64,000 nt of DNA from JACCXM01 sp046328335 (GCA_046328335.1 JAXLWU010000027.1:8407-72406), one strand, 5' to 3'. Positions 25,493 to 34,101 are shown, counted from the stretch's first letter. Notes: generated by a model from the letters alone, not told the origin. Numbers and translations are program-made.

Positions 25493-27238
25493 GTGAAAAG
25501 CGATTCCCGGTTCCCGAATCTGTCCCGGCGAAAACTCCTGCAAGGATCGGCCGCGACCAGCGCGGTGTTCATGATTGCCCGGATGCCGGGAGGAGCAAGC
25601 GCCGCTTCGACATCTCCCGCGATCATGCGGCCTGTCACGCTGGCGCCCGAACTGCCGGAGAATGCGGCGGCGCAGGATCAACAGATTCTGCGCACGATGG
25701 GCAGGGAGGGACGTTACCTGGACTGGTCCAAATCGGTACAACAGCGCCAGTTCGAGTCGGCGCTGATCACCGAGCCGCTGGTCCGGCGCAACGAAAACTA
25801 CGAATTGGCTCCGGCCGGCGCCGAGTCCTGGGAGACATCGGAGGATGGATTGACCTGGACGTTCCATCTCCGGCCGGGGATGACCTGGAGCGACGATACC
25901 CCGGTGACGGCCGAGGATTATGCCTACACCGTGCGGCGGATGGCTGATCCCGCCACGGCCTTCGACGTCACCTTCTACTACGGGTCGATCAAGAACTTCA
26001 CCGCCGCCACGGAAGGCAAGGTTCCGGTCGACGAGGTCGGCGTCAAGGTCATCGACGACATGACGCTGGCCATCACGACCGAACAGCCGACGCCGTTCCT
26101 GGGGTTGATTGCCGCCGATATCTACGTGGTGCCGAAGCACATTGTCGAGGTCGAGGGCGACAACTGGTCGCTGGATCCATCGACCGCGCTTTCCTGCGGA
26201 CCCTTCAAACTGGAGAAGTGGGACAAGGGACGTGAGGTCGTATTCAGCGCCAACCCGTCGTACAACGGGCCGTGGGCCGCGTACTGGCAGCAGATCGTCT
26301 ACCTGATCGGCGCGGACGAGGCGGTCTTCCCCGCGTATGAAAATGGGGAGATCGATCTCATCGAGCGCGGCTACGAGCAGGTCATCTCCCCGGCGGATCA
26401 GGCGCGGATCGAGAGCGATCCCGAGCTGAGCAAGCAACTCCACACGTTCCCCCAGTTCCAGACGTGGTGGCTGGCGTTTGGCAACGAGGGAACGGCCTTC
26501 AGCGATCTCAAGGTGCGGCAGGCGTTCGCGCAGGCAGTCGACCGCGACGCGATCATCAATTCCGTGTTGCGGGGGCAGGCGGTGGCGGCCTACGGCTTGC
26601 TGGCTCCCGGATTCCACTCCTCCAATACCGAAAAGCAGAAAGCCGCGGCCTACCCCTACGATCCGGAGAAGGCGCGGGCACTGCTGGCCGAGGCCGGGTA
26701 CGGTGAGGGCGGGCAACCGTTCCCCTCGTACGACCTGACGCTGCGCGATCCCTCGCCGACAGTGCAAACCGTGGCCCAGGCAATTCAGGCGATGCTCAAG
26801 GAGAATCTCGGCATCGAAGTCGGTATCCAGAGCCTGGAGCGCAAGACCTTCACCGAAAAACTGAATGCCTACGAGTTGCCGTTCGTGCTGATCCCGTGGG
26901 ACATGGACTACTACGACGCCTCGAACTTCATGGATGTGTTTGTCACCGGTGGGCGGCATGCCTGGTCCAACCCGGACTACGACAAACTGGTCAAGGAGGC
27001 GGACGGCATCGTTGGCGACGAAGCGAAGCGGGCGGAACTCTATCAGCAGGCCGAGGAGATCCTGATCAAGGACGTTGGCGGCGTCTTCCTCTGGCATCCG
27101 GTCTTCACCCAGTTGTGGAAGCCGTACATCGAGGGTCCGTGCCTCCACGAGAATTCCTACGGGATTCTTTCCTGGCAAGCTCCGGAAAAGGGGCCGCAAT
27201 ACTACTGCACCTACTTCACCCAGGACAAGCCGGCTTGA
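25493..27238 (+). CDS. Peptide/nickel-type ABC transporter substrate-binding protein
   Basis: Extracellular solute-binding protein of family 5, 581 residues. GTG 25493 is chosen because GAGGAG lies 7 nt upstream; an in-frame GTG at 25478 is possible. It starts with a Tat-like signal (LSRRKLLQGSAATSAVFM). The family core is present: ESWETSEDGLTWTFHLRPGMTWSD, then VTAEDYAYTVRRM, QAFAQAVDRDAIIN and YPYDPEKARALLAEAGYG. It is the third gene of the operon, after the two permeases; no dppD/F-type ATPases follow. Ligand identity (peptide, glycoside or metal) cannot be deduced. Confidence 0.92.
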   Translation: MKSDSRFPNLSRRKLLQGSAATSAVFMIARMPGGASAASTSPAIMRPVTLAPELPENAAAQDQQILRTMGREGRYLDWSKSVQQRQFESALITEPLVRRNENYELAPAGAESWETSEDGLTWTFHLRPGMTWSDDTPVTAEDYAYTVRRMADPATAFDVTFYYGSIKNFTAATEGKVPVDEVGVKVIDDMTLAITTEQPTPFLGLIAADIYVVPKHIVEVEGDNWSLDPSTALSCGPFKLEKWDKGREVVFSANPSYNGPWAAYWQQIVYLIGADEAVFPAYENGEIDLIERGYEQVISPADQARIESDPELSKQLHTFPQFQTWWLAFGNEGTAFSDLKVRQAFAQAVDRDAIINSVLRGQAVAAYGLLAPGFHSSNTEKQKAAAYPYDPEKARALLAEAGYGEGGQPFPSYDLTLRDPSPTVQTVAQAIQAMLKENLGIEVGIQSLERKTFTEKLNAYELPFVLIPWDMDYYDASNFMDVFVTGGRHAWSNPDYDKLVKEADGIVGDEAKRAELYQQAEEILIKDVGGVFLWHPVFTQLWKPYIEGPCLHENSYGILSWQAPEKGPQYYCTYFTQDKPA

Positions 27239-27250
27239 TCTTATTGTGGC

Positions 27251-27279
27251 GCCGATCGTCTGGATTCCAGACGATCGGC
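27251..27279 (+). terminator. Hairpin ending the peptide ABC operon
   Basis: GCCGATCGTCTGG and CCAGACGATCGGC pair perfectly over 13 bp around a 3-nt loop, 12 nt after the binding-protein stop. There is no T-run, but position and strength suit a terminator. Confidence 0.65.
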
Positions 27280-27280
27280 A

Positions 27281-27412
27281 GCCACCCTCACCCCAAACCT
27301 TGGTCCGGTGAGCGGCTGAGTGGGGGAGGAATCGCGGTTTCGCTGTGCTAGCCCTCACCCCAACCCCTCTCCCTGTGCGCAGGGAGAGGGGCTTCTCGCC
27401 GCCTCGTGGCAA
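27281..27412. repeat. Dispersed palindromic repeat, copy 3
   Basis: Two CCTCACCCCAA starts occur, at about 27285 and 27353. The second leads into the perfect stem CCCCTCTCCCTG (27364-27375) / CAGGGAGAGGGG (27380-27391). It follows the terminator of the peptide ABC operon. The remaining bases to 27677 show no gene. Confidence 0.85.
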
Positions 27413-27677
27413 TGCTTCCACCTATGAGATCGGAACAGGAAAGGGACTTGCCTGGGGTTGCGTTGGGACGCCGGAGATTGCCGGGGGTGCCCATCGGGGA
27501 CCGGGCTGGCAAGCCGGGATGGCGGAATCAGGTGCGCGTCACCGGTTGTTGGACGCAACCTTGGCCTGGAGGCACCGCGGCGATTTCTTCCCGGATCAGC
27601 TTGTGTCAGATAGAATCGTGCCCACGCGATCTGGGAAACATGGTGTCGATGTCGCACGATGCGTGGGGAGAGGTGTC

Positions 27678-28070
27678 GTGAACGGGACCCATTTTGACGC
27701 GCTAACGACCCGGTTCGCTTCAGGTCGAACTCGACGTGGGGTGCTCGGCGGCGCGGCGGCGTTGTTGGCGGCAATTGCCGCGAGCCGAGCCGGTAATCCG
27801 GTGCTAGCGGACGATCCGCCCTGGCCCTGCCCGGACGGAGTCGATGGTTACAACAGCAACTGTTTTTGTGTCTGCAGGAAGTTCATCGGGAACTCGCAGG
27901 CCTGCTGGAATGCCTGCACAGAATGCGGCGGGCATATCGACCCGGTGTGCCAGAACCCGGACGAGCACGGTCATCCTGCCGGCCCGCCGGTCTGCTGCGC
28001 CGACCGTAAACCATGCTCCATCATCTGCGGCGACTGCCCGGATTGTGAGCCGGTGGCAGATCTTCAATGA
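27678..28070 (+). CDS. Small cysteine-rich Tat-exported protein, unknown function
   Basis: A 130-residue protein starting at GTG 27678 with GGGGAGAGG just upstream. It has a twin-arginine signal (GRTRRGVLGGAAALLAAIAA) and a cleavage site near VLADD. The mature part of about 84 residues contains 14 cysteines, in clusters CFCVC, ACWNAC, VCC and CGDCPDC, which points to a disulfide-rich or metal-binding extracellular domain. Export by Tat would allow folding or cofactor loading before transport. Similar short Tat/Cys-rich proteins occur in Thermomicrobia genomes, to my knowledge without known function. It does not resemble a toxin or bacteriocin strongly enough to name. Confidence 0.75.
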   Translation: MNGTHFDALTTRFASGRTRRGVLGGAAALLAAIAASRAGNPVLADDPPWPCPDGVDGYNSNCFCVCRKFIGNSQACWNACTECGGHIDPVCQNPDEHGHPAGPPVCCADRKPCSIICGDCPDCEPVADLQ

Positions 28071-28120
28071 TCGGGTAGCCGGGGTTTCCCAAGGGTTCGA
28101 CCTCCCGACTTCGAGCGCGA

Positions 28121-28177
28121 GCGACGCAAGCGTCGCACCCTACGACGATCTCTTGTAGGGTGCGACGCTTGCGTCGC
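28121..28177. repeat. Perfect 23-bp inverted repeat (GGGCGACGCA family), copy 1
   Basis: The arms 28121-28143 and 28155-28177 are perfect complements with an 11-nt loop. It stands between the convergent Cys-rich protein gene and coxG and could terminate both. The outer GCGACGCA(A/G)GCGT motif recurs in the hairpin at 32273. Confidence 0.85.
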
Positions 28178-28221
28178 CCGTTCAGCACACGCCGATGCCT
28201 CCGTGTCGTGCCCGGGAAGGG

Positions 28222-28665
28222 CTACTCCGTGCTGAGTTGCTGCCGGATGCAGCCGAAGAATTGCTCGGCCTGCTTCTTGGCGAAGCCGTCGAGCAGGCGG
28301 GCGCCGACGCTGGCGATCATGCCGTGAACGACAACATCGGCGAGCCAGGTCAACTCGGTTTCGTTGGCGCCGGTCTCGGCGAGGTCGATGGTGCTATCGA
28401 CCGTGACGGCGCTGCCTGGCGTCTTGCCCTGCGCTGCCATCTGCGCCCGGCTCGGCTCGGTCAGTTCCTTCCAGGCGATGTCGAAGCCGAATTTGCCGCG
28501 CACCGGTCCGATTCCGGCTTTGACCTGGGCCTTGAAGTGCGTCGGGTCGACCACGTCCAGCCGTTCCACGTCCGGCACGCAGCGAGAGACGGCTTCCGGA
28601 TTTGTCAGGAATTTCCAAACCTTCTCGCGACCGGCGGGAATCCGCTCCGTGCCCTCGAAGCGCAT
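28222..28665 (-). CDS. coxG: CoxG-like SRPBCC protein
   Basis: A 147-residue START/SRPBCC-fold protein of the CoxG family (carbon monoxide dehydrogenase subunit G). The start MRFEGTERIPAGREKVW with a strong AAGGAGGAACTATCG ribosome site fixes it at 28665; the CVPDVERLDVVD segment is family-typical. CoxG is accessory: it is thought to recruit the CO dehydrogenase to the membrane. This version lacks the long C-terminal membrane tail seen in some relatives. It is the last gene of the cox cluster. Confidence 0.9.
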   Translation of the reverse strand: MRFEGTERIPAGREKVWKFLTNPEAVSRCVPDVERLDVVDPTHFKAQVKAGIGPVRGKFGFDIAWKELTEPSRAQMAAQGKTPGSAVTVDSTIDLAETGANETELTWLADVVVHGMIASVGARLLDGFAKKQAEQFFGCIRQQLSTE

Positions 28666-28679
28666 CGATAGTTCCTCCT

Positions 28680-29600
28680 TCAGGCCGCGGCGAACAGCGC
28701 GGGGTCGCGCAGGAAGCGGGACTTGCAGCCGCCGCAGCAGAAATACCACGTCATCCCGCCGAATTCGGCGGTGTGGTGAGCACCGGCAATCGTGACGCTC
28801 ATCCCGCAGACCGGGTCGAGCGCCTCAGCGGGCGCCCCGGCGGCGGCAGGTTCGCCGATGAGACGTTCCGGCATTTCACCGCGCATCTGGACGATCTCGG
28901 CCAGGATGCTAAGCGCGATTTCCTCCTGGCTCCGGGCGCCGATATCCAGTCCGGCCGGGGCTTTCAGTTTGGCGAGGTCTTCCGGCGATACCCCCATCAG
29001 CGTCAGTGTCTCGCGCACAACGCCCGCTCGCTTTGGACTGGCGACAAGGGCGATGTATGGGGCGGACGAACGGAGGGCGGCGGCCAAGGTCTCCTCGTCG
29101 TCGACACCCATCGTGGCGACCACGATGGAACTCGCGGCGTTGATCACGCCCGGATGTTCGGCGAATGCGCGCGAGTCGGCATGGCGATCGATGCGATAGC
29201 CCATCGTTCCGGCGAGGGCCGCGAGGGCATCGCTGACCGGGGTCGCGCCCACCAAGACCAGCCGTGCCGCCGGCAATACGGGCTCGATCATGATTTCCAG
29301 GGCCCCGCCGCTATGGCAGGTCATCGGGTAGGTGATCGCATCGTCGCTCTCCCGCGCTCCCGGCATGTGCCCCAGGCGGAGCAGGCGCTGCTGACCCGCG
29401 CGGAGCGCCTGCAATGCTTCCGTCACCACCACTGATTGGGCACAGCTCCCGCCGACCCAGCCGCGCATCGTCCCGTCGGGCAAGACGATTGCCTTGGCTC
29501 CCGGCTGCGCCGAGGCGGGGGCGATGCGGCGGACGACGGTCGCGAGTGCAAAGGGTTGACCTGAGGCGGTCAGTGCGTTCGCTTCAGCTAACCAGTCCAT
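28680..29600 (-). CDS. XdhC/CoxF-family maturation factor fused to a C-terminal YHS domain
   Basis: A 306-residue protein. The N-terminal XdhC domain (FALATVVRRIAPASAQPGAKAIV, GWVGGSCAQ) and a Rossmann-like domain (ARLVLVGATPVSDALAAL; SPKRAGVVRETL) belong to the family that carries and sulfurates molybdenum cofactor for xanthine and CO dehydrogenases. After a linker, about residues 258-306 form a YHS domain: DPVCGMSVTIAG, FGGMTWYFCCGGC, ending RFLRDPALFAA, with cysteines suited to metal binding, possibly copper. ATG 29600 follows GAGGTGG. It sits between coxL and coxG, as expected for a maturation protein. Confidence 0.9.
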   Translation of the reverse strand: MDWLAEANALTASGQPFALATVVRRIAPASAQPGAKAIVLPDGTMRGWVGGSCAQSVVVTEALQALRAGQQRLLRLGHMPGARESDDAITYPMTCHSGGALEIMIEPVLPAARLVLVGATPVSDALAALAGTMGYRIDRHADSRAFAEHPGVINAASSIVVATMGVDDEETLAAALRSSAPYIALVASPKRAGVVRETLTLMGVSPEDLAKLKAPAGLDIGARSQEEIALSILAEIVQMRGEMPERLIGEPAAAGAPAEALDPVCGMSVTIAGAHHTAEFGGMTWYFCCGGCKSRFLRDPALFAAA

Positions 29601-29615
29601 CGATCCACCTCGTAC

Positions 29616-29822
29616 AGGGCCGCCCCTCGCCCTTCGCAAAGGGAGAGGGGGAGGTATCGTGGTCTCGCCGCGTGAACCCTCACCCCAACCCCTCTCCCGT
29701 CGAGCCGGGAGAGGGGCCTTTGGCCGCAGGGTGGACCACCCGGAGCCCTGCGAACGCCCAATTTCGACCGTACCTCCCCTTGTCAGCCTTCGCAAAGGGA
29801 GAGGGGTTGGGGTGAGGGGCGG
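29616..29822. repeat. Dispersed palindromic repeat, copy 4 (compound)
   Basis: A 200-nt compound copy between coxL and the xdhC-like gene: CTTCGCAAAGGGAGAGGG, CCTCACCCCAACCCCTCTCCC, GAGCCGGGAGAGGGG, then GCAGGGTGGACCACCC, GCGAACGCCCA and CGACCGTACCTCCCC as at 15400, closing with GGGAGAGGGGTTGGGGTGAGG in reverse. The ends are inverted relative to each other, so the RNA could fold into one long hairpin within the operon. Confidence 0.85.
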
Positions 29823-29881
29823 CGGTAGGTGCCCGGGACACCGGCCATCCAACCGCCCTGCACCTCTCGTGTTGTCCTGGT

Positions 29882-32227
29882 TCACTCCGCGACGCCATGC
29901 TCCTCCAGGATCTTGTAGATCTTCCAGGGAGTCAGCGGGATATCGATGTGACGCACGCCGAGGTGCGACAAGGCATCGACGACCGCGTTGGCGACCGCGG
30001 GAGGCGCCCCGACCGTGGCCGACTCTCCGACCCCCTTTGCGCCAAAGGGATGATGCGGCGAGGGGGTCACGGTGCGATCCGTTTCCCAGGCGGGGGTCTC
30101 CATTGCGGTCGGCAACAGATAGTCCATGAAGGTGCCGCTCCGGTTGTTCCCGTACTCGTCGTAGGTGATCTCCTCGAGCAGGGCGGGTGCGATGCCCATG
30201 GTCAGCCCACCATGAATCTGCCCTTCGACGATCATCGGGTTGATCACCGTGCCGCAATCGTCGATCGCCAGGAAGCGGCGGATCGTGACCATGCCCGTGC
30301 CGCGGTCGATATCGACGACGCAGATATAGGCGCCGAAGGGGAACGTCAGGTTCGGCGGATCGTAGTAACTGACCCCTTCCAGACCCGCTTCCATCCCCTG
30401 CGGGTGGTTGGTGTACGCGGCGAAGGCGATCTCCGCCATGGTCTTGGCCGCGCTCGGCGTGCCCTTGACCTGGAACCGGTGATCGACCCATTCCAGATCG
30501 TCGGCGCTGACTTCCAGGAGATGGGCGGCGATTTCCTTCGCCTTGTCGCGAATCTTGCGCGCCGCCATGGCCGTGGCGGCGCCGGCGGTCGGCGTGCTGC
30601 GGCTTGCGTAGGTTCCCAGGCCATACGGCGCGGTGTCGGTATCGCCGTGCTCGACGGTGATGCTATCGACGGGCAAGCCGAGTTCATCGGCGACGATCTG
30701 GGCAAACGTCGTCTCATGCCCCTGCCCTTGCGTCTGGACACCGATGCGAACCAGCGCGGAGCCGGTGGGATGGATGCGAATTTCGGCGCTGTCGAACATC
30801 TTGATGCCGAGAATGTCGAAGGTGTGCGACGGCCCGGCGCCGACGATCTCGGTGAAGGTCGAGATGCCGATACCCATCAGTTCGCCACGGGCGCGCTTTT
30901 CGGCCTGCTCGCGCAGCAGGTCCTGATAGCCGATCTTGTCGAGTGCCTTCTGGAGCGCGGCAGGGTAGTTGCCGCTGTCGTACTCCCATCCGGTGGGGGA
31001 CTTGTAGGGGAACTGCTCCGGTTGAATGAAGTTCTTGAAGCGCAGTTCGGCCGCATCCACGCCGAGTTCGTCGGCCAGAACATCGACCATGCGCTCGATC
31101 ATGTGCACCGCCTCGGTGACCCGGAAAGAGCAGCGATAGGCGACACCGCCCGGCGGCTTGTTGGTGTAGACGCCATCGACCTCGACATGGGCCGCCTCCA
31201 TGTTGTAGGAGCCGGTGGCGACGCTGAAGAGCCCGGCGGGGAATTTCGACGGGTTGGCCGCGGCATCGAAGGCCCCATGATCGGCAATGGTGGTGCAGGA
31301 GAGGGCGCGGATGGTGCCGTCCTTGTCGGCGGCGAGACGCGCCTTCATGTAATAGTCGCGGGCGAACGAGTCGGCCTGCAGATTCTCCGACCGGTCCTCG
31401 ATCCACTTGACTGGTTTGCCGGTGGTCAGGGCGGCGACGACCGCAATGACGTACCCCGGGTAGACCGGCACTTTGCCGCCGAAGCCGCCGCCGATATCGG
31501 GCGAAATGATGCGGATCTTGTTTTCAGGGATGCCGGAGACGAGAGAGAAGACGGTGCGGATGGCGTGAGGCGCCTGGGTCGTCATCCAGACCGTCAATTT
31601 GCCGCTGATCGGATCGACCTGGGCAACGCAGCCGCAGGTTTCGATCGAGGCGACGTGGATGCGGGGGATGTAGAGATTTTCCTCGACGACGACCTCGGCC
31701 TCGGACATGATCCGTTCGGTGGCGTCCTTGTCGCCCGCTTCCCAGTGAAAGATGCGATTGCTCTTGATCTCGCGGTCGGGCCGTAGGATCGGTGCGTCGT
31801 CTGCCAGCGCCTTGAAGGGGTCGACAATGACGTCGAGCGGGTCGTAGTCGACCTCCACCGCCGCGGCGCCGTCGGCGGCGGCGTAGCGGCTGTCGGCGAT
31901 GACCGCGGCGACCTCCTGGCTCTGGTACATGACGGTGTCGACCGGAAGGACCATCTGCCGGTCGGACATCAAGGTGGGCATCCAGGCGAGCCCGGCCGCA
32001 TCGAGATCCTTGCCGGTGATGACCGCCAGGACGCCGGGTATATCGAGCGCGGGCTGGCTGTTGATGCTGGTGACCTTCGCGTGAGCAAAGGGGCTGCGGG
32101 CGATGTCCATGTAGAGCATACCCGGCAGCTTGATGTCATCGACGTAGTTGCCCTTGCCATGCAGGAAACGGGGATCTTCGCGTCGCTTGACGCTCTTGCC
32201 GTAGCCGCCAATCTCGGTGGTTGCCAT
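29882..32227 (-). CDS. coxL: Aerobic carbon monoxide dehydrogenase large subunit, form I
   Basis: Molybdenum-copper catalytic subunit that oxidises CO to CO2, 781 residues from ATG 32227 (GAGGGA upstream). The active-site loop reads GGVAYRCSFR (Cys366); AYxCSFR marks true, form I CO dehydrogenases, whereas form II enzymes carry AYRGAGR. Molybdopterin contacts include GGGFGGK (residues 246-252) and the catalytic Glu region FGAKGVGES (Glu about 735). The N-terminal GKSVKRREDPRFLHG is typical of the family. The gene order coxM-coxS-coxL is that of form I operons. Electrons would pass via CoxS and CoxM to the quinone pool. Confidence 0.96.
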   Translation of the reverse strand: MATTEIGGYGKSVKRREDPRFLHGKGNYVDDIKLPGMLYMDIARSPFAHAKVTSINSQPALDIPGVLAVITGKDLDAAGLAWMPTLMSDRQMVLPVDTVMYQSQEVAAVIADSRYAAADGAAAVEVDYDPLDVIVDPFKALADDAPILRPDREIKSNRIFHWEAGDKDATERIMSEAEVVVEENLYIPRIHVASIETCGCVAQVDPISGKLTVWMTTQAPHAIRTVFSLVSGIPENKIRIISPDIGGGFGGKVPVYPGYVIAVVAALTTGKPVKWIEDRSENLQADSFARDYYMKARLAADKDGTIRALSCTTIADHGAFDAAANPSKFPAGLFSVATGSYNMEAAHVEVDGVYTNKPPGGVAYRCSFRVTEAVHMIERMVDVLADELGVDAAELRFKNFIQPEQFPYKSPTGWEYDSGNYPAALQKALDKIGYQDLLREQAEKRARGELMGIGISTFTEIVGAGPSHTFDILGIKMFDSAEIRIHPTGSALVRIGVQTQGQGHETTFAQIVADELGLPVDSITVEHGDTDTAPYGLGTYASRSTPTAGAATAMAARKIRDKAKEIAAHLLEVSADDLEWVDHRFQVKGTPSAAKTMAEIAFAAYTNHPQGMEAGLEGVSYYDPPNLTFPFGAYICVVDIDRGTGMVTIRRFLAIDDCGTVINPMIVEGQIHGGLTMGIAPALLEEITYDEYGNNRSGTFMDYLLPTAMETPAWETDRTVTPSPHHPFGAKGVGESATVGAPPAVANAVVDALSHLGVRHIDIPLTPWKIYKILEEHGVAE

Positions 32228-32272
32228 CGTTTCGTCCCTCTCTCGCCACAGTGGATTCGTCAACCGCCGACG

Positions 32273-32335
32273 CGGGCGACGCAGGCGTTGCCCCGACGCC
32301 GATTTGCCATGCCGGGGCAACGCCTGCGTCGCCCG
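32273..32335. repeat. Perfect 23-bp inverted repeat (GGGCGACGCA family), copy 2
   Basis: Arms 32273-32295 and 32313-32335 are perfect complements around a 17-nt loop, in the 121-nt space between coxS and coxL. It could attenuate transcription or protect mRNA ends within the operon. Confidence 0.85.
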
Positions 32336-32348
32336 TTTGCGCCGAAAC

Positions 32349-32843
32349 CTAGTCCGCCGCCACGGAGGCGTTCTCACGCATCGTCCGCGCGGTGTGCTGG
32401 ATGGCGCGCACGATGTTGACGTAGCCGGTACAGCGACAGAGATTGCCGGAAATCGCCTGCCGGATTTCGCGTTCGCTGGGGTCGGGATTCCGTTCGAGCA
32501 AAGCGACCGCGGTCATCATCATGCCGGGCGTGCAGTATCCGCACTGGAGACCGTGCTCCTGATAGAAGCCCTCCTGGATGGGATGCATTGCCGCGCCGGC
32601 TGCCAGGCCCTCGACAGTTTCCAGGGAATGGCCGTTGGCCTGCACCGCAAACATGGTGCAGGACTTGATCGGCTTGCCGTCGAAGAGGATCGTGCAGGCG
32701 CCGCAACTGGTGGTGTCGCAGCCGATGTGCGTTCCGGTCAGCCCGAGGTTTTCACGCAGGAAGTGGACGAGGAGGAGCCGCGGCTCGACCTCGGCCCGGT
32801 ATTCCGTGCCATTGACGGTGACGGTAATGGGAAGCGTCTCCAC
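32349..32843 (-). CDS. coxS: Aerobic CO dehydrogenase small (iron-sulfur) subunit
   Basis: A 164-residue two-[2Fe-2S] subunit that relays electrons from CoxL to CoxM. The plant-type cluster ligands are Cys42, Cys47, Cys50 and Cys62 (GCDTTSCGACT ... SC). The second, helical cluster uses Cys101, Cys104, Cys136 and Cys138 (CGYC; GNLCRCTGY). Length and layout match CoxS. It follows coxM and precedes coxL, separated from the latter by a strong hairpin. Confidence 0.96.
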   Translation of the reverse strand: METLPITVTVNGTEYRAEVEPRLLLVHFLRENLGLTGTHIGCDTTSCGACTILFDGKPIKSCTMFAVQANGHSLETVEGLAAGAAMHPIQEGFYQEHGLQCGYCTPGMMMTAVALLERNPDPSEREIRQAISGNLCRCTGYVNIVRAIQHTARTMRENASVAAD

Positions 32844-32893
32844 ACGGGTCTCCTTTGACTCCCGACGTCTGGCTGAAGGTTCTGGGTGACGAC

Positions 32894-33772
32894 CTACGCG
32901 CCCCGGGCGCGGTCGGCAGCACTCTGGATGGCCCGTTTGGCGAGGGTGCGTGTCACCGCGCGCTTGTAGTCCTCGGGACCGCGGTTGTCGGCCACCGGTT
33001 CCGCGGCGGCGGCAGTCAGGTCAGCCGCGCGCTGGATGACCGCGGCGTTCGCCACTTGCCCGATCAACGCCGCTTCCGCTGCGGCCGCCCGGATCGGCAT
33101 CGGTCCGAGATTGGTCAGCGCGATGCCCGCTTCCGCGACGGTCCCGTCCTCGTTGAGACGGAGTTGCACGGCAACAGCGGCGATGGCGTAGTCGCCAACC
33201 TTGCGCTCGAGTTTCTGATACGCGCCACCGGTATGGGGACCTGACGCGGGAATTCGCAACTCGACCAGGACTTCGTCCGGTTCGAGCGAGGTCACGAAGG
33301 TGTCGACGAAGAAATCGTCGATCGGGATGGTGCGCCGACCGCCTGGCCCCTCGGCGACGACCTCGGCCCGATACGCGAGCATCACCGCCGGGTGATCGTT
33401 GGCGGGATCGGCATGGGCAACATTGCCGCAGACCGTCGCCAGATTGCGGACCAGCGGGTCGGCGATCACGCCGATGGCGTCGGCGAGCAAGGGATAGCGC
33501 GTGTGCACAGCGGGCGTGGCGTCGAGATCGGCCTCGCGCGCGAGGGCGCCGATGCGTAACACACCATTCGCTTCCTCGACATAGGAAAGCCCGTCGATGC
33601 GGTTAATATCGACGACATGCCCCGGCTGCGCGAGCCGAAAACGCATCATCGGAATCAAACTCTGCCCACCGGAAAGAATTTTGGCGTCGCCGCCATACTC
33701 CCCGAGCAGCGCGATCGCTTCGGAAAGCGATGCTGGCGCGTGATACGAGAACTGACCCGGAATCATGGACAC
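32894..33772 (-). CDS. coxM: Aerobic CO dehydrogenase medium (FAD) subunit
   Basis: A 292-residue FAD-binding subunit of the xanthine dehydrogenase type. The FAD pyrophosphate-binding motifs are GGQSLIPMMRFRLAQP near residue 36 and TVCGNVAHADPANDHP near 112, both family signatures (GGQS and TxGGN-like). It is the first gene of the cox operon. The C-terminus (about 30 residues after RAVTRTLAKRAI) is short and Ala/Arg-rich. Upstream is a 330-nt gene-free stretch containing a dispersed repeat. Confidence 0.95.
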   Translation of the reverse strand: MSMIPGQFSYHAPASLSEAIALLGEYGGDAKILSGGQSLIPMMRFRLAQPGHVVDINRIDGLSYVEEANGVLRIGALAREADLDATPAVHTRYPLLADAIGVIADPLVRNLATVCGNVAHADPANDHPAVMLAYRAEVVAEGPGGRRTIPIDDFFVDTFVTSLEPDEVLVELRIPASGPHTGGAYQKLERKVGDYAIAAVAVQLRLNEDGTVAEAGIALTNLGPMPIRAAAAEAALIGQVANAAVIQRAADLTAAAAEPVADNRGPEDYKRAVTRTLAKRAIQSAADRARGA

Positions 33773-33999
33773 TCCTCGTCGAGTGGCGCTACCGCCTACC
33801 GATCACTCAATTGTCGAGTCCCTCAAATGCTACCGCAGTTCACGGTACGTGAGAGACAGACGCGTCGCCTGGATAACGTGACGAGTCGCTCGGCGTCACA
33901 CGGGCAGGTCGGCGCGGTCTGCTGGTTTGAGCCTGTCGGCAAGATCACGCCAGGATGCAGCAGGCGCACATCGTCACGTTACAGCGACGGGCAACAGAT

Positions 34000-34097
34000 G
34001 TGTCGTCCCGAGGAACGAGGAACCTCGTCATTCGGGTGCGGGACGCCGGCGAACGAGATTCCTCGCCTCAGCTCGGCATGACACCGCTCTTGCACCA
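34000..34097 (+). repeat. Dispersed repeat of the ATTCCTCGC/GGAATGAC family, copy 2
   Basis: Contains CGTCCCGAGGAACGAGGAACC, GTGCGGGACGCC and CGAGATTCCTCGCCTCAGC, closing with TCGGCATGACACC. It matches the copies at 22007 (reversed) and 51886 in the same order of blocks. It lies between coxM and the LtrA-like gene; the rest of that 329-nt gap shows no gene. Confidence 0.7.
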
Positions 34098-34101
34098 CGC
34101 T

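Noticed and set aside
25397..27421. A 674-codon minus-strand frame opposite the peptide-binding protein
   Set aside because: The plus-strand gene has a signal and all family motifs; the opposite frame runs across intergenic repeats and lacks protein structure.
29897..31786. A 629-codon plus-strand frame opposite coxL
   Set aside because: coxL is fully conserved on the other strand, with its active-site motif; the opposite frame is a high-GC shadow.
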